A stretch of DNA of 38,078 nt, from the NCBI GenBank assembly GCA_947039395.1, contig CAMQYS010000019.1, positions 1 through 38,078 of the forward strand, in the 5' to 3' direction. Of this stretch, positions 25,154-37,237 are shown in pieces (position 1 is the stretch's first letter; the number at the start of each line of letters is the position of its first letter). The translations under genes and the position numbers were made by a program. The notes beneath the pieces were generated by a model. That model was not told where the DNA came from. It made no database searches and saw only the letters and a program-made list of their open reading frames with translations. The stretch comes from an uncultured Deferribacteraceae bacterium (GTDB taxonomy: Bacteria; Chrysiogenota; Deferribacteres; Deferribacterales; Mucispirillaceae).

Positions 25154-28100
25154 CTACGGTTTAGTGAATTGATATTTTTTAGAAGAAATATGTTTAGAAC
25201 CTGTTCCTGCTGGAATTAGTTTACCCATAATAACATTCTCTTTCAATCCTCTAAGTTTATCCATTTTACCTGAACACGCTGCATCTGTTAAGACTCTTGT
25301 CGTCTCTTGGAATGATGCTGCAGAGATAAAACTTTCTGTGTTTAAAGCAGCTTTTGTAATACCTTGTAATATCGTTCTACCAGATGGAGGTTGTTTGCCC
25401 TCTTCTAATAGTTGAGCCTGAACTGCTTTGAAATCTGTTTTATAAACTTCTTCATTCTGCATAAATTCAGAATCACCCGGTTCATCAATAACTACCTTCT
25501 TAAGCATCTGACGTACAATAACTTCAATATGCTTATCGTTGATAGAAACCCCAGACTTACGATACACTACTTGAATTTCATCAACTAGATATTTCTCTAA
25601 CGCCTCTTCACCTAGAACTGCAAGCTTATCATGAGGATTAATATGTCCATCAATCAACTGCTCTCCAGCTTTAACTCTATCACCTTCGTGAACGTTAATA
25701 TATCTCTGGTTACTAATGTTATAAGATTTTTTATCACCAGTCTGTTCGTTCGTAACAGTGATTTTTCTCATACCACGAGTAGATTGTTCAATAGTCACAA
25801 TCCCTTCGATCTCAGCTATTACCGCTGGATCTTTAGGTTTACGTGCTTCAAACAGCTCTGCAACACGAGGTAGACCAACTGTAATATCTTTTGTCTTTTG
25901 AGCCTCTCTTGGTATCTTCGCAATAATCTCACCAGCTGGTACTAACGCTCCCTCATCAACAACAATGTTGGCTCCAGGAGGCATAGGATAACTATGTATA
26001 GTTTTATTGTTCTCACCTTTAATAGATAATCTCGGTTGACGTCTATCACGTAAATTACCAACTACAACTTTCTGTGATAAGCCTGTTATCGGATCTATCT
26101 CCTCTCTAAGAGTATCTCCTTCAATTAACTCTCCAAATGCGATCGTTCCTTCAAACTCTGTAACAATTACAGATGCGTGCGGATCCCATTCGTAAAGTAG
26201 TTCTCCCTGCTTAACAGTGCTACCTTCTTTAACTCTAATTCTATTACCATAACCAGGTCCGTAACGCTCAATAATCCTTCCATCGTTATCTTTAACAAAT
26301 AACGAACCGTTACGATTAAGAACAATTAACTCACCAGATTTATTTAATACTACTTTTAGATCTTCAAAAAATACCTTACCACCTAATTTTGCTGTCATAG
26401 ATGATTCAATTGCAGATGATGATGCGATACCACCAACGTGGAACGTTCTCATCGTTAACTGTGTTCCAGGCTCTCCGATCGATTGTGCAGCTATTGTTCC
26501 TGTTGCTTCTCCGATCTCTACCATTCTACGGATAGCTAAATCAAGTCCGTAACATTTCTTACATATACCAAATTTTGAATCACAAGTTAATGGAGATCTA
26601 ACCATTATTCTATCAATTCCAGCTTTAGTTAATGATTCGACTACATCTTCAGATATATAACTATTAGCTGATACAACTAATTCATCTGTTATTGGATCGT
26701 AAATATCATCAAGAATAAATCTACCGTAAATACGCTCTCCAAGCGGTTCAATTATATTAGAACCTTGATATAATGGAGTTAATTCAATACCACGAATCGT
26801 ACCACAATCTTCTTCTGAAATAATTATATCTTGAGCAACATCAACTAATCTACGTGTTAGATAACCAGAGTTCGCTGTTTTTAACGCTGTATCGGCTAAA
26901 CCTTTACGTGCTCCGTGTGTTGAAATAAAGTATTGAGAAACGGTTAAACCTTCTCTAAAGTTTGCAATAATAGGAGTCTCAATAATTTCACCAGACGGTT
27001 TAGCCATAAGTCCCCTCATACCACCTAACTGTGCAATTTGAGCCTTCGACCCTCTTGCTCCAGAATCTGACATGATGTGAAGATTGTTGTAAAATTTATC
27101 TCTCTTATTACTGTTTGATGCATCTCCACCAACTGTTTCAATAGATTTCATTAACTCATCTGCTATTGATTCATTTGTTAAAGACCATACATCAATTATC
27201 TGATTATATCGCTCACCTTTTGTTAAAGCACCTTCACGATAATGTTCTTCAATCTCTCTAACTTTCTGATTAGCATCTTCTACTAAACTTTGCTTAGATT
27301 CAGGAATAATCATATCATCAAGACAGATAGAATATCCAGCTTTTGTAGAGTATCTAAATCCTAAATCTTTAAGATTATCTAGAAACGTAACCGAATGCCA
27401 GTTACCTAACTTTTTATATATATGATCTACTAATTTAACTAACTCTTTCTTACCTAACACTCTATTTACTGTATCAAACTCGATACTATCTGGAACTATA
27501 CTGTAAAGTATAACCCTACCTGCTGATGTATCATAGATTTTCTCGTTAATTCTTACCTTAATCTCAGCATAAATATCTAACTTGCCGTGATCAATAGCGA
27601 TTATAACCTCATCTGTTGATGCATAAATCTTACCAGCACCTTTAGCATTTCTCATCGAACGTGTTAGGTAATATATACCTAAAACCATATCTTGTGTCGG
27701 AACAGCTAACGGATGTCCGTTTGCAGGAGATAAAATATTATAAGGCGCAAGCATTAAAGTTCTTGCCTCTAACTGTGCTTCAAATGATAACGGTACATGT
27801 ACCGCCATCTGATCTCCATCAAAATCCGCATTGAACGCTGGACAAACAAGTGGATGAAGTTGAATAGCTTTACCTTCAATTAATAAGGGTTCAAACGCTT
27901 GTATTCCAAGTCTGTGAAGTGTTGGTGCACGGTTTAATAGTACTGGATGTTCTTTGATAACTTCCTCTAATATATCCCATACCTCATCACGTCTCTCTTC
28001 AACCATTTTTTTAGCCTGTTTAACAGTTGATGCGATCATATGTTCTTTCTCTAACTTATAGTATAAGAAAGGTTTAAATAACTCTAACGCCATAAGTTTA

Positions 28101-29239
28101 GGTAGCCCACACTGGTTCATCTTTAAATGTGGCCCTGCAACAATAACAGAACGTCCTGAATAATCTACACGTTTACCTAAAAGGTTTTGTCTAAATCTAC
28201 CGTTCTTACCTTTAATCATATCTGATAAAGATTTAAGCGGTCTTTTGTTAGATGATCTAATAACTCGACCACGACGACCGTTATCAAATAGAGCATCAAC
28301 TGCTTCTTGAAGCATTCTCTTCTCATTTCTAACGATGATTTCAGGTGAAGTTAATTCTATCAATTTTTTTAATCTATTATTTCTATTTATAACTCTTCTA
28401 TATAGATCGTTTAGATCTGATGTTGCAAATCTACCACCATCTAGTGGAACTAACGGTCTAAGCTCTGGTGGAATAACTGGGATAACATCTAATATCATCC
28501 ACTCTGGTTTATTTTTAGACTTCCTAAAAGCCTCTACAACTCTTAATCTTTTTGCAAGTTTAAGTCTTTTTTGTACAGATGTGGTCTCTCTAAGATCAAT
28601 TTTTAACTCTGCAAGTAGTAGATCAAGATCTACCTTTTTAAGAAGATCTTTTAGAGCCTCTGCACCTATTCTTGCAGTAAAACTACTATGACCAAAATCT
28701 TCTTGAGCTTTACGATACGCTTCATCTGAAAGGATCTCTCCCTCTTTTAATGAAGTGTTTTTAGCATCTGTTACTATATATGACTCAAAATAGGCAACTC
28801 TTTCTATATCTTTAATAGATAAATTAAGGATTGATCCTACCCTTGATGGAGTACCTTTAAAGAACCATATATGACAAACAGGTGATGCAAGATCTATATG
28901 TCCCATTCTTGAACGGCGAACTTTAGATTGAATAACTTCAACACCACATTTTTCACAGATGATTCCTCTGTGCTTCATTCTTTTATATTTACCACATAAA
29001 CATTCCCAATCTTTAACTGGCCCAAATATTTTTGCACAAAATAAGCCATCTCTTTCAGGTTTGAAAGTTCTATAATTTATAGTTTCAGGTTTCGTTACCT
29101 CGCCTGATGACCATGAATGTACCTTATCTGGAGATGCTATCTTTATACGTATAGCATCGAAGAAAACCGGAATATTTGATGGCTTTTTCTTAAGCCTATC
29201 ATTCGGCATTGATAATGATAAATCATCTTTATTTTTCAT
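25154..29239 (-). CDS. rpoC: RNA polymerase beta' subunit
   Basis: 1361 residues from the ATG at 29239, which follows AGGAAG at 8 bases; an in-frame GTG 9 bases earlier overlaps that site. It carries the catalytic NADFDGDQM loop (near residue 470) that holds the active-site magnesium, the N-terminal zinc site (CLCGKYKRM...ICEKCGVEV near 60-80) and the second zinc site ([13 protein letters not shown] near 880). Trigger-loop and bridge-helix regions ([16 protein letters not shown]) are intact. It overlaps rpoB by 11 bp and is the last gene of the operon. Confidence 0.98.
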   Translation of the reverse strand: MKNKDDLSLSMPNDRLKKKPSNIPVFFDAIRIKIASPDKVHSWSSGEVTKPETINYRTFKPERDGLFCAKIFGPVKDWECLCGKYKRMKHRGIICEKCGVEVIQSKVRRSRMGHIDLASPVCHIWFFKGTPSRVGSILNLSIKDIERVAYFESYIVTDAKNTSLKEGEILSDEAYRKAQEDFGHSSFTARIGAEALKDLLKKVDLDLLLAELKIDLRETTSVQKRLKLAKRLRVVEAFRKSKNKPEWMILDVIPVIPPELRPLVPLDGGRFATSDLNDLYRRVINRNNRLKKLIELTSPEIIVRNEKRMLQEAVDALFDNGRRGRVIRSSNKRPLKSLSDMIKGKNGRFRQNLLGKRVDYSGRSVIVAGPHLKMNQCGLPKLMALELFKPFLYYKLEKEHMIASTVKQAKKMVEERRDEVWDILEEVIKEHPVLLNRAPTLHRLGIQAFEPLLIEGKAIQLHPLVCPAFNADFDGDQMAVHVPLSFEAQLEARTLMLAPYNILSPANGHPLAVPTQDMVLGIYYLTRSMRNAKGAGKIYASTDEVIIAIDHGKLDIYAEIKVRINEKIYDTSAGRVILYSIVPDSIEFDTVNRVLGKKELVKLVDHIYKKLGNWHSVTFLDNLKDLGFRYSTKAGYSICLDDMIIPESKQSLVEDANQKVREIEEHYREGALTKGERYNQIIDVWSLTNESIADELMKSIETVGGDASNSNKRDKFYNNLHIMSDSGARGSKAQIAQLGGMRGLMAKPSGEIIETPIIANFREGLTVSQYFISTHGARKGLADTALKTANSGYLTRRLVDVAQDIIISEEDCGTIRGIELTPLYQGSNIIEPLGERIYGRFILDDIYDPITDELVVSANSYISEDVVESLTKAGIDRIMVRSPLTCDSKFGICKKCYGLDLAIRRMVEIGEATGTIAAQSIGEPGTQLTMRTFHVGGIASSSAIESSMTAKLGGKVFFEDLKVVLNKSGELIVLNRNGSLFVKDNDGRIIERYGPGYGNRIRVKEGSTVKQGELLYEWDPHASVIVTEFEGTIAFGELIEGDTLREEIDPITGLSQKVVVGNLRDRRQPRLSIKGENNKTIHSYPMPPGANIVVDEGALVPAGEIIAKIPREAQKTKDITVGLPRVAELFEARKPKDPAVIAEIEGIVTIEQSTRGMRKITVTNEQTGDKKSYNISNQRYINVHEGDRVKAGEQLIDGHINPHDKLAVLGEEALEKYLVDEIQVVYRKSGVSINDKHIEVIVRQMLKKVVIDEPGDSEFMQNEEVYKTDFKAVQAQLLEEGKQPPSGRTILQGITKAALNTESFISAASFQETTRVLTDAACSGKMDKLRGLKENVIMGKLIPAGTGSKHISSKKYQFTKP

Positions 29240-32200
29240 TTTCGTCACTTCCTAAAGAATCTTGTTCTGCCAATAGATCATCTGCTGTTAATAAATCAAT
29301 ATCTAACACTAAGCCTTGTAACTCTTTAATAAGTACGTTAAACGACTCTGGCATTGATGGAGTAAATGTAAAGTTACCATTTACTATTGATTCATAAACC
29401 GCTGTTCTTCCTTCAACATCATCAGATTTAACTGTAAGCATCTCTTGTAGAACGTTTGCTGCACCGTACGCTTCTAATGCCCAAACCTCCATCTCTCCTA
29501 GTCTCTGTCCACCGAACTGTGCTTTACCACCTAACGGTTGTTGAGTAACTAATGAGTATGGACCAGTAGATCTTGCATGTATCTTCGTATCAACAAGGTG
29601 ATGCAGTTTAAGCATATACATTATTCCTACTGTTACTTCTTGCTCAAACATATCGCCCGATCTACCATCATATAACTTGGTTTGACCATCTGATTGATAT
29701 CCAGCCTCTACTAACATAGATTTAATATCCGCTTCTTTTGCTCCATTAAATACCTCTGTAGCAACATACTTATTCAATCCTCTTGCAGCCCAACCTAAGT
29801 GAGTCTCTAATATCTGTCCCACGTTCATACGTGATGGTACTGATAACGGATTTAATATAAGCTCTACAGGAGTACCATCAGGTAGATACGGCATATCTTC
29901 CTCTGGTAATATACGAGATACAACACCTTTATTACCGTGTCTTCCTGCCATCTTATCACCAACAGAAAGCTTTCTACGAATTGCTACAAATACTCTAACT
30001 GATTTTAATACACCAGCTGGTAGTTCATCACCCTTACCTATTTTACGATGTCTATCTTTTAGCTTATCTTCTGATTCACCTATTCTTTTAAAGTATAGTT
30101 CGTTTATTCTCTGTATCTCAATATCAATAGCATCTTTACCTTCTACATTCAATCTACTTAACGATACGAAGTTTAAACCTTCCATATTCTCTTCAGATAG
30201 AACCGTACCAGATTTAATATTATCTGAATCTTTAAGAACTTTTTTGCCTGTAAATATTTTTTTCATTATATCTACTCTAGCATTCTCTAAAGCTTTTAAC
30301 TCTCTTCTATGATCTGCTTCAATCTTCTTTAATTCATCTTTTTCAATTGATTCAGTTCTAGCATCTTTCTGTACATCTCTTCTTGTCATTACCTGTACAT
30401 CTAATACTGTACCTGATATTCCTGATGGAACTCTTAATGATGCATCTTTAACATCACCCGCTTTCTCTTGGAAGATAGCACGAAGAAGCTTCTCTTCTGG
30501 AGACGCTTGTGTCTCTCCCTTTGGAGTAACCTTACCAACTAATATATCACCGTCTGCAACTTTAGTACCAACTGTTATAATACCTGACTCATCAAGACGA
30601 CTTGTAGCCTCTGTTGATACGTTAGGTAATTCTGCAGTGATCTCTTCTGCACCTAATTTAGTGTCCCTAGCATCAATATCAAAAACTTCTATATGGATAG
30701 ATGTGAAAACATCTTCTTTAACAAGTTTCTCTGATATTAGAATAGAATCCTCGTAGTTGTAACCCATCCATGGCATAAATGCCACAACAGTATTACGTCC
30801 TAATGCTAATTCCCCTCTATCAGTTGCAGCACCATCTGCTAATGTATCACCTGCTTTAACTTTCTGCCCAACAGTTACAATAGCATTGTAGTTTATACAT
30901 GTATCTTGGTTAGATCTTTTATATTTAACTAGCTCATATACATCTATACCAAATGAACCATCTTTCTTAGCATACCTTACTATTACACCCTCTGCATCGA
31001 CATAATCCACTACTCCAGCATTTTTTGCAATAAGTGCTGATCCAGAATCAAGTGCTACTTTACGCTCAAGTCCAGTACCAACAATCGGTGCATCAGTTCT
31101 AATAAGTGGAACAGCTTGACGTTGCATGTTTGATCCCATCAACGCTCTATTTGCATCATCATGCTCTAAAAACGGTATCAATGCTGTAGATATAGATACT
31201 ATCTGCATAGGAGATACATCCATATATTCCATCTTAGATGACTCTTCTATAAGTGTCTCACTTCCATGACGACACTCTACTAATTTACTGATAAAACTAC
31301 CATCATCTGAAAGAGATGTATTCGCTTGTGCAATAAAGTAGTCTTCCTCTTCTAAAGCATACATATAAACGATTTCATTAGTAACTTTACCATCTACAAC
31401 TTTACGATACGGAGTTTCAATAAAACCAAACTCGTTTATCTTAGCATAAGTTGTAAGTGATGTAATAAGTCCGATATTCGGCCCCTCTGGAGTCTCAATA
31501 GGACATATTCTACCGTAGTGCGATGTATGAACATCACGTACATCAAACCCAGCTCTATCTCTATTTAGTCCACCAGGCCCTAATGCTGATAATCTTCTTT
31601 TATGAGTTATCTCTGACAATGGATTATTCTGATCCATAAACTGTGATAACTGATAACTACCAAAAAATTCTTTTATAGATGCTGATAACGGTTTCGCATT
31701 TAACAGATCTTGTGGAGTAGTTTCTTGCATATCTTGAATAGACATACGTTCTTTAACTGTCTTCTCCATTCTTGCTAAACCAACACGTATATGATTCTGT
31801 AACTGCTCGCCTGCAGCTCTAACACGTCTATGTCCTAAGTGATCAATATCATCTATCTTCTCTATACCTAATCTGATCTGCTCTAGAACTCTTATCGTTT
31901 CAACGATATCTTCTTTAGTAAGAGTTACAACATCAGAAGGAGTCTCAACACCTAAACGTTTATTAATTTTAAGTCTACCAACTCGTGATAAGTCGTAACG
32001 CTTATGATTGAAAAATAAGTTATTAAACTGGAGCAATGCTTGCTCATTTGTTGCAGGTTCACCAGGTCTTAATTTCTTATAGATATCAATTAACGCTTCT
32101 TCTCTTGTTTTAACTTTATCTATCGCTAGAATATCTCTTATTGATGTATCTGAAGTTTGTTTATCAATAAACAGTATATCAAACTCTTTGATACTATTCT

Positions 32201-33191
32201 CATTGATAATCTCAAGAATACTCTCACATAGTTGAGCATTAGCCTCTGCTAACACCTCTCCGTTAGAATCAATAATATCATTACCTAAATAGCTTTCATA
32301 TAAATCAACATCTGCTACTTCAAATCTTTTTATACCAGCTTTCTCTAATTTACGTTTAGCAGCTTTAGTTATAGCATTATTTGCTTTTACTATAACTTCG
32401 CCTTTATCACTAACTATATCTAAAGATATTTTTTGACCATAAACAGTGTCAATATTGAATACCTTATAATATCTACCTTTTTCAATAACTACTTTTTCTT
32501 TTTCATAATATGTATCAAGAATTTCTTGTGATGTTAAACCTAATGCTTTAAGTAAAACTGTAGCAAGAATCTTCTTCTTTTTATCTATTCTAACATACAT
32601 GATGTTTTTTGTATCAAACTCAAAATCTATCCAAGAGCCTCTATAAGGGATAATTCTTCCTGAATATAAATGTTTTTCAATGATACTTTTTGATGCTGTC
32701 ATATCTTCAAAAAATATTCCAGGTGAGCGGTGAAGCTGGCTAACTATAACCCTCTCAACACCGTTAATTACAAATGTGCCTCTCTCTGTTAATAGAGGTA
32801 TATCACATAGATACACTTCACTCTCTATAGCAGATGATGCTATTTTCTCATCCGTTTCATCACTAACATCATAATTTACTAGACGAACTTTAACCTTCAA
32901 CGGTGAAGCGTAATTCGTATTTCTATCCATCGACTCCCTAGGAGTGTACTTCGGAGGTTCAATCTTGTAACTTAGATACTCTAATATTGAAGTTTCATTG
33001 AAATCAGATATAGGAAATATCTCCCTAAAAACTTCTTCTAAGCCCATTATACTTCTTGACGACGGATCTTTACCAGATTGAAGAAAATCAGAATATGATT
33101 TCTTTTGGATTTCTATTAAATCTGGTAGATCAATGATTCTTTTTATCTTAGAGAAATTCTCTCTTTCTATAGTTGCTTTTCTAATTTGCAT
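29229..33191 (-). CDS. rpoB: RNA polymerase beta subunit
   Basis: 1320 residues from the ATG at 33191, preceded by AGGTGG at 7 bases; a longer TTG start adding 13 residues overlaps the ribosome site and was rejected. The rifampicin-binding region is present near residue 510 ([18 protein letters not shown] and [11 protein letters not shown]). Residues equal to E. coli Asp516, His526 and Ser531 are wild type. Position 509 is Tyr rather than Ser and position 530 Leu rather than Ile, which look like lineage differences. [13 protein letters not shown] and [13 protein letters not shown] are also intact. Confidence 0.98.
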   Translation of the reverse strand: MQIRKATIERENFSKIKRIIDLPDLIEIQKKSYSDFLQSGKDPSSRSIMGLEEVFREIFPISDFNETSILEYLSYKIEPPKYTPRESMDRNTNYASPLKVKVRLVNYDVSDETDEKIASSAIESEVYLCDIPLLTERGTFVINGVERVIVSQLHRSPGIFFEDMTASKSIIEKHLYSGRIIPYRGSWIDFEFDTKNIMYVRIDKKKKILATVLLKALGLTSQEILDTYYEKEKVVIEKGRYYKVFNIDTVYGQKISLDIVSDKGEVIVKANNAITKAAKRKLEKAGIKRFEVADVDLYESYLGNDIIDSNGEVLAEANAQLCESILEIINENSIKEFDILFIDKQTSDTSIRDILAIDKVKTREEALIDIYKKLRPGEPATNEQALLQFNNLFFNHKRYDLSRVGRLKINKRLGVETPSDVVTLTKEDIVETIRVLEQIRLGIEKIDDIDHLGHRRVRAAGEQLQNHIRVGLARMEKTVKERMSIQDMQETTPQDLLNAKPLSASIKEFFGSYQLSQFMDQNNPLSEITHKRRLSALGPGGLNRDRAGFDVRDVHTSHYGRICPIETPEGPNIGLITSLTTYAKINEFGFIETPYRKVVDGKVTNEIVYMYALEEEDYFIAQANTSLSDDGSFISKLVECRHGSETLIEESSKMEYMDVSPMQIVSISTALIPFLEHDDANRALMGSNMQRQAVPLIRTDAPIVGTGLERKVALDSGSALIAKNAGVVDYVDAEGVIVRYAKKDGSFGIDVYELVKYKRSNQDTCINYNAIVTVGQKVKAGDTLADGAATDRGELALGRNTVVAFMPWMGYNYEDSILISEKLVKEDVFTSIHIEVFDIDARDTKLGAEEITAELPNVSTEATSRLDESGIITVGTKVADGDILVGKVTPKGETQASPEEKLLRAIFQEKAGDVKDASLRVPSGISGTVLDVQVMTRRDVQKDARTESIEKDELKKIEADHRRELKALENARVDIMKKIFTGKKVLKDSDNIKSGTVLSEENMEGLNFVSLSRLNVEGKDAIDIEIQRINELYFKRIGESEDKLKDRHRKIGKGDELPAGVLKSVRVFVAIRRKLSVGDKMAGRHGNKGVVSRILPEEDMPYLPDGTPVELILNPLSVPSRMNVGQILETHLGWAARGLNKYVATEVFNGAKEADIKSMLVEAGYQSDGQTKLYDGRSGDMFEQEVTVGIMYMLKLHHLVDTKIHARSTGPYSLVTQQPLGGKAQFGGQRLGEMEVWALEAYGAANVLQEMLTVKSDDVEGRTAVYESIVNGNFTFTPSMPESFNVLIKELQGLVLDIDLLTADDLLAEQDSLGSDENEK

Positions 33192-33246
33192 CCTAAATCC
33201 ACCTGTTCGGATGATTATTTTTTTACTCAAATAAACAAATAAACTT

Positions 33247-33337
33247 AAACCAGTCTATGACAACTGGCTTATAAAATACTCATACCTTACAACTTTAAAT
33301 ACGGTTTAAAACTGATTTATATTAAAGTTGCAAGGTA
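33247..33337 (-). promoter_or_regulatory. rplL-rpoB intergenic hairpins (processing/attenuation)
   Basis: Two hairpins lie in the gap between rplL and rpoB. The first on the RNA is a 15-bp stem with one G-U pair (33337-33323 with 33297-33283) and a 25-base loop. The second is an 8-bp stem AAGCCAGT/ACTGGTTT (33270-33247) followed by a T-rich stretch. In E. coli the same gap holds an RNase III site and a partial terminator that lowers rpoBC output relative to ribosomal proteins; the same role is inferred here from position and shape. Confidence 0.6.
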
Positions 33338-33385
33338 AAAATTTTAATGTACTCAATCTTTATAAATTACAAAAATCTATAAATA

Positions 33386-33766
33386 CTATTTGATTTCAGT
33401 TGTACCACCAACAGCAGCTACTTGTGCAGCTATTGCTTCTGCTTCTTCTTTAGGTATCCCTGATTTAATAGGTTTTGGAGCTTCATCAACTAACGCTTTA
33501 GCTTCTTTTAAGCCAAGTTGAGTTATTTCACGAACAACTTTAATAACTTGAACTTTCTGATCGCCTGATGTAAGAAGTATAACTTCAAAATCAGTTTTCT
33601 CGCCTACAGGTGCAGCACCGTCACCAGTAGATACAGGCACACCCTGTGCTACAGGTGCAGCCGCAGATACTCCAAAAATCTCTTCTAACTCTTTCACAAA
33701 ATCCGCTAATTCAATAACAGACATACTCTTCAAAAAATCTACCACTTGGTCTTTAGTAACAGCCAT
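33386..33766 (-). CDS. rplL: Ribosomal protein L7/L12
   Basis: 126 residues from the second of two adjacent ATGs, with GGAGG five bases upstream; this gives the usual MAVTKDQVVDFLKSMSVIEL start. The N-terminal dimer domain, an Ala/Gly/Pro hinge (SAAAPVAQGVPVSTGDGAA) and the C-terminal factor-binding domain (KTDFEVILL... KEAKALVDEAP) are all in place. It forms the stalk of the large subunit with L10, whose gene lies 91 bp upstream. Confidence 0.97.
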   Translation of the reverse strand: MAVTKDQVVDFLKSMSVIELADFVKELEEIFGVSAAAPVAQGVPVSTGDGAAPVGEKTDFEVILLTSGDQKVQVIKVVREITQLGLKEAKALVDEAPKPIKSGIPKEEAEAIAAQVAAVGGTTEIK

Positions 33767-33857
33767 CATAGCCTCCAAATTATAAAATAATATATTTACA
33801 GTTTTAATTTTAATTTCAAACTTTTAATAACATAAACAACTCAAACAAAAATACAAT

Positions 33858-34382
33858 CTACTTCTTATCCTTAAGCGCATTTAAAACATTTAATAGCGAT
33901 CTTGGAATATTTGAAAGTAGAGAAACAAACGATGTAACAGGAGATGATAATGAACTTAATGCTCTTGCTAATAGCTCTTCTCTTGATGGTAAATCAGCTA
34001 TACGTTCAACAGTTGCACTATCAACCACAGCTCCATCAAAATATCCGCCCTTAATAGTAAGAAATTTACCTATCTCTGGATCTTTAGTAAACTTCTTTAC
34101 AACCTTAGCAGTTGCTGCAAAATCACTGTTAATTAATATACATGCTGTGGGTTCAACAAGCATATTACTTAAATCTATATTCTTTGCGCTAAGCGCCTTT
34201 GAAAGAAGCGTATTCTTAATAACTCTATACGTTGAACCACTCTCTTTGATAGAACGACGTAATGAGTCCATCTGGAGATATGTTAGACCCTTATAATGTG
34301 TCAAGATCAAACCCGTAGTTTTATCCAGCTCAATTTCTAACGCTTTTACTAACTCTATCTTCTGCTCTTTTTTCATCTTCAA
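33858..34382 (-). CDS. rplJ: Ribosomal protein L10
   Basis: 174 residues. AGGAGG lies 8 bases before a TTG at 34382, which is taken as the start; an ATG two codons later is 14 bases from that site and is the alternative. The protein shows the usual HYKGLTYLQMDSLRRSI and KNTLLSKAL segments. It anchors L7/L12 dimers on the ribosome and binds its own mRNA leader in many bacteria. The upstream 262-bp gap contains a structure that could do this. Confidence 0.95.
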   Translation of the reverse strand: MKMKKEQKIELVKALEIELDKTTGLILTHYKGLTYLQMDSLRRSIKESGSTYRVIKNTLLSKALSAKNIDLSNMLVEPTACILINSDFAATAKVVKKFTKDPEIGKFLTIKGGYFDGAVVDSATVERIADLPSREELLARALSSLSSPVTSFVSLLSNIPRSLLNVLNALKDKK

Positions 34383-34460
34383 GGAAAATCCCTCCTAATT
34401 TACAGATGACGGTTGCCAAATATATAATATATTAGTTTCCGTAGGAGTTATTCATTACAC
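34383..34460 (-). promoter_or_regulatory. L10 (rplJL) leader with sequestered ribosome site
   Basis: In the minus-strand RNA CTCCTA (34447-34442) can pair with TAGGAG of the rplJ ribosome site (34397-34392), and the neighbouring ACGG/CCGT (34442-34439 with 34412-34409) extends the fold, enclosing an AU-rich hairpin. Hiding the ribosome site agrees with the known autoregulation by L10-L12 binding to the rplJ leader, but the protein-binding kink was not identified with certainty. The rest of the gap (34461-34644) shows nothing else clear. Confidence 0.5.
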
Positions 34461-34644
34461 AAGCCTATCTAATTAATGAACCTACTTCTTCAACCTGCTA
34501 TCTTTTAATCTAAATAAAATATTGTAAAACTAACTACTTTTAGAAATAAATAATTGAATTAAACAAACTGCTATAATTCAAACAATCCCCTAAAAATTAC
34601 TACTCTTAAACAAACCTGCCTAAATTGACATCTACAACCAATAA

Positions 34645-35337
34645 CTAACTAAATGATTTTGGATCAATCTTTAATCCAGGCCCCATCGTTGTTGAAATAT
34701 TGATGCTTTTTAAATACACACCTTTACTACTTGATGGTTTAGCCTTGATAAGTGCATCAAGAAGTGCATTCATATTCTCTACCAATTTAGATGTATCAAA
34801 CCCTTTTCTACCGATTGATGTATGAATAATTCCTGACTTATCAACTTTAAACTCAATCATTCCAGCTTTTAATTCAGCGACAACTTTTCCAACGTTATTC
34901 GTTACCGTACCCACTTTAGGGTTAGGCATTAAACCACGTGGTCCTAATACTTTACCAAGTTTACCCACCTTAGCCATCATATCTGGAGTTGCTACCACTT
35001 TATCAAAATCCATAAAACCACTTACCACTTTTGCGATTAACTCATCGCCACCTACATGATCTGCACCAGCTAACTCAGCCTCTTTGACCTTCTCACCTTG
35101 TGCAAAAACAATTACTCGAACCTTTCTACCTGTACCGTTTGGTAAAACTACCGCGCCACGGATCATCTGATCAGCATAACGAGGATCTACACCTAAACGA
35201 ACGGCAGCATCGACACTTTCATCGAACTTTGCAAATGCAATCTTCTGCGCTAAAGTTATTGCTTCTGATAAATCATACAACTTAATACGATCTACCTCTT
35301 CAAAACTTGACGCATACTTTTTTCCTGTTCCAGACAT
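34645..35337 (-). CDS. rplA: Ribosomal protein L1
   Basis: 230 residues from the ATG at 35337, which has AGGAG seven bases upstream; an ATG two codons earlier is too close to it. The start [20 protein letters not shown] is slightly variant, but the conserved core is standard: [33 protein letters not shown] and the closing [12 protein letters not shown]1 forms the mobile stalk at the tRNA exit site and often represses its own L11-L1 operon. The gene follows rplK by 82 bp. Confidence 0.97.
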   Translation of the reverse strand: MSGTGKKYASSFEEVDRIKLYDLSEAITLAQKIAFAKFDESVDAAVRLGVDPRYADQMIRGAVVLPNGTGRKVRVIVFAQGEKVKEAELAGADHVGGDELIAKVVSGFMDFDKVVATPDMMAKVGKLGKVLGPRGLMPNPKVGTVTNNVGKVVAELKAGMIEFKVDKSGIIHTSIGRKGFDTSKLVENMNALLDALIKAKPSSSKGVYLKSINISTTMGPGLKIDPKSFS

Positions 35338-35425
35338 CTTCATGCTCCTGTATTACTCGTAATTTATATTTAAAAAAAGTTTAAAATTAATTCTCTTAAT
35401 TAATAAACACAAAAAACTACAGCTA

Positions 35426-35851
35426 TTACTGCTCTAATTCGTAACCCATACTTTTTGCCGAACCTGCAACAATCTTTATCGCTTGCTCAATATCAGTAGT
35501 GTTAAAATCAGGCATCTTAACCTCAGCTACTTTACGTAACTGCTCTTTTGTTATTGTTCCTAACTTTAGATTTCCAGGATTTTGAGAACCTTTCTCTATA
35601 CCCATCTCTTTTCTAATAAGAGATGATGCTGGAGGCATCTTTGTAATAAAAGAAAAACTCTTATCCTCATAAACTGTAATGATAACTGGAATTGATGAAT
35701 TACCCATACTTTGAGTAGACGCATTAAACGCTTTACAAAAATCCATGATGTTAACACCACGCTGACCTAACGCTGGACCAACTGGTGGAGATGGATTAGC
35801 TTTTCCCGCCTCTATAACCAATTTGATCGATCCTAATATCTTCTTTGCCAT
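35426..35851 (-). CDS. rplK: Ribosomal protein L11
   Basis: 141 residues with the typical start [40 protein letters not shown] and the C-terminal RNA-binding segment ([19 protein letters not shown]). L11 binds the GTPase-associated region of 23S rRNA and is the target of thiostrepton-type antibiotics; the N-terminal proline loop is intact. GGTGAAG precedes the ATG. It lies between nusG and rplA in the classical order. Confidence 0.97.
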   Translation of the reverse strand: MAKKILGSIKLVIEAGKANPSPPVGPALGQRGVNIMDFCKAFNASTQSMGNSSIPVIITVYEDKSFSFITKMPPASSLIRKEMGIEKGSQNPGNLKLGTITKEQLRKVAEVKMPDFNTTDIEQAIKIVAGSAKSMGYELEQ

Positions 35852-35901
35852 TTCTTCACCTTTATGAATCTATAAAATATCTATCAACTTAAATAAAATA
35901 T

Positions 35902-36429
35902 CTACTTATCTGAACGCTTAATCTGTAAGTAATCTAACTCTACTGGTGTTTGTCTACCAAATATAGATACAATTACTTTAACTTTCTCTTTCTCTGGATT
36001 AACTTCTTCTATATGACCAGCAAAACCTAAAAATGGTCCATCGACAACTTCAACAATATCTCCCTTGAGATATTTAGCCGACATACGTGGAGCATCTGAT
36101 TTAGCCAACTCTATCATTGAATTAACATCCGTCTCTGGTATAGGAACTGGTGATACACCACCTACAAAACCTGTTACCTTTGGCAACGACTTAACAACAT
36201 GCCAATTCGATGTACTCATCTCCATATTAACTAAGATATAACCCGGAAAAGTTTTCTTCTTACTTACTTTCTTCTGCCCGTTTTTAAGCTCTACTACATC
36301 TTCAGTAGGTATTAAAACCTCTCCGATCTCTTCCTCTAGCTTTAAGTTCTTAACCTTATCATTAAGAAGCAATGTAACCTGCTTCTCATAGCCAGAATAT
36401 GTATGAACTACATACCATTGTTTCGCCAT
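35902..36429 (-). CDS. nusG: Transcription elongation factor NusG
   Basis: 175 residues, normal length. The NGN domain begins KQWYVVHTYSGYEKQVTLLL and includes KKTFPGYILVNMEM. The C-terminal KOW domain is KGDIVEVVDGPFLGFAGHIE and what follows. NusG binds RNA polymerase and couples it to Rho or ribosomal protein S10. The start lies 4 bp after the secE stop, so the pair is translated together. Confidence 0.97.
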   Translation of the reverse strand: MAKQWYVVHTYSGYEKQVTLLLNDKVKNLKLEEEIGEVLIPTEDVVELKNGQKKVSKKKTFPGYILVNMEMSTSNWHVVKSLPKVTGFVGGVSPVPIPETDVNSMIELAKSDAPRMSAKYLKGDIVEVVDGPFLGFAGHIEEVNPEKEKVKVIVSIFGRQTPVELDYLQIKRSDK

Positions 36430-36433
36430 CTGA

Positions 36434-36622
36434 TTACCCCATTATGATTGATGCTAAACGAGAAACTACCAAGTCTACAACACCTAGGTATACTGCGATC
36501 ATACTAACCACAACTAACACTACTAATGATGTTGATATAGTAGCTGCTCTTGCAGGCCAATTAACCTTACTTAGTTCTTCCTTTACTTCTGAATAAAAAT
36601 TTCTAATATTAAATTTTTTCAT
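36434..36622 (-). CDS. secE: Protein translocase subunit SecE
   Basis: 62 residues from the ATG at 36622 after TTAGGAA; longer in-frame starts lack a ribosome site. It is the short SecE type with one membrane helix (TSLVVLVVVSMIAVYLGVVD). The cytoplasmic helix FYSEVKEELSKVNWPARAAT contains the conserved K-V-x-W-P motif. It forms the SecYEG channel with SecY and SecG, encoded elsewhere. Confidence 0.95.
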   Translation of the reverse strand: MKKFNIRNFYSEVKEELSKVNWPARAATISTSLVVLVVVSMIAVYLGVVDLVVSRLASIIMG

Positions 36623-36702
36623 TATTCCTAACCATTCCATCTTTAAATATGAAAGCAAAACATTTAACTAAATAAATCAACAAAATATGGTAAAGTAAGC
36701 TA

Positions 36703-36775
36703 CAGACCAAGAGGGAATCGAACCCCCAACACCCGGTTTTGGAGACCGGTACTCTACCAATTGAGCTATTGGTCT
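36703..36775 (-). tRNA. tRNA-Trp (anticodon CCA)
   Basis: 73 bases with an AGACCAA/TTGGTCT acceptor stem, discriminator G, D-arm AGCTCAATTGGTAGAGT, anticodon arm CCGGT-CTCCAAA-ACCGG (anticodon CCA) and T-arm GGGGGTTCGATTCCCTC. The 3' CCA is not encoded. Its place between rpmG and secE is the usual one. Confidence 0.95.
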
Positions 36776-36875
36776 CTATAAAATCAACCTAACTATCAAT
36801 ATTATCCGAGTACCAATATTAAATTGATTAACAATATTAACTGTAATTAAACCGATACTCTAATAAAGATAATAA

Positions 36876-37025
36876 CTATTTTGTTTCTTTATGAAGTGTA
36901 TGCTTTCTGTCAAACTTACAATACTTTTTAAGCTCAAGCTTAGTAGTCATTGTTTTCTTGTTTTTTGTAGTTGTATAGTTGCGACGCTTGCACTCTGAAC
37001 AAGCTAATATGATAATATCTCTCAT
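36876..37025 (-). CDS. rpmG: Ribosomal protein L33
   Basis: 49 residues starting [20 protein letters not shown] and ending [10 protein letters not shown]; the ATG follows GGAAGGA. L33 is a small protein of the large subunit. Zinc-binding forms carry two CxxC pairs. Here the first pair is intact (CSEC) but the second is YCKFD, with Asp where the last Cys should be, so zinc binding may be weakened or use Asp. It lies in the usual place upstream of tRNA-Trp and secE. Confidence 0.93.
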   Translation of the reverse strand: MRDIIILACSECKRRNYTTTKNKKTMTTKLELKKYCKFDRKHTLHKETK

Positions 37026-37237
37026 GTGATATATTCCTTCCTTTTGAAATCGCTCATTGAAAAGCTCCCGCTAACAGAATAATACTTTAATCTTTTGCGG
37101 TACATGCTCCAAAATTCATACTTGAAAATGGGAGAGTGAATAGTATACTATTTTTACATGTATGTCTACATATATTTTAAAAAATAATATATTAACCTAA
37201 TTTTTTATACCTCAACACTCTATATTGTTGGGTAAAA
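37026..37237. other. Gap between tRNA-Thr and rpmG with palindrome
   Basis: In many bacteria tuf (elongation factor Tu) lies between a tRNA-Thr and the rpmG/tRNA-Trp/secE group; here only 212 bp separate them and no gene is present. A perfect 14-bp palindrome AATAGTATACTATT sits at 37139-37152 and could be a regulatory site. Confidence 0.5.
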
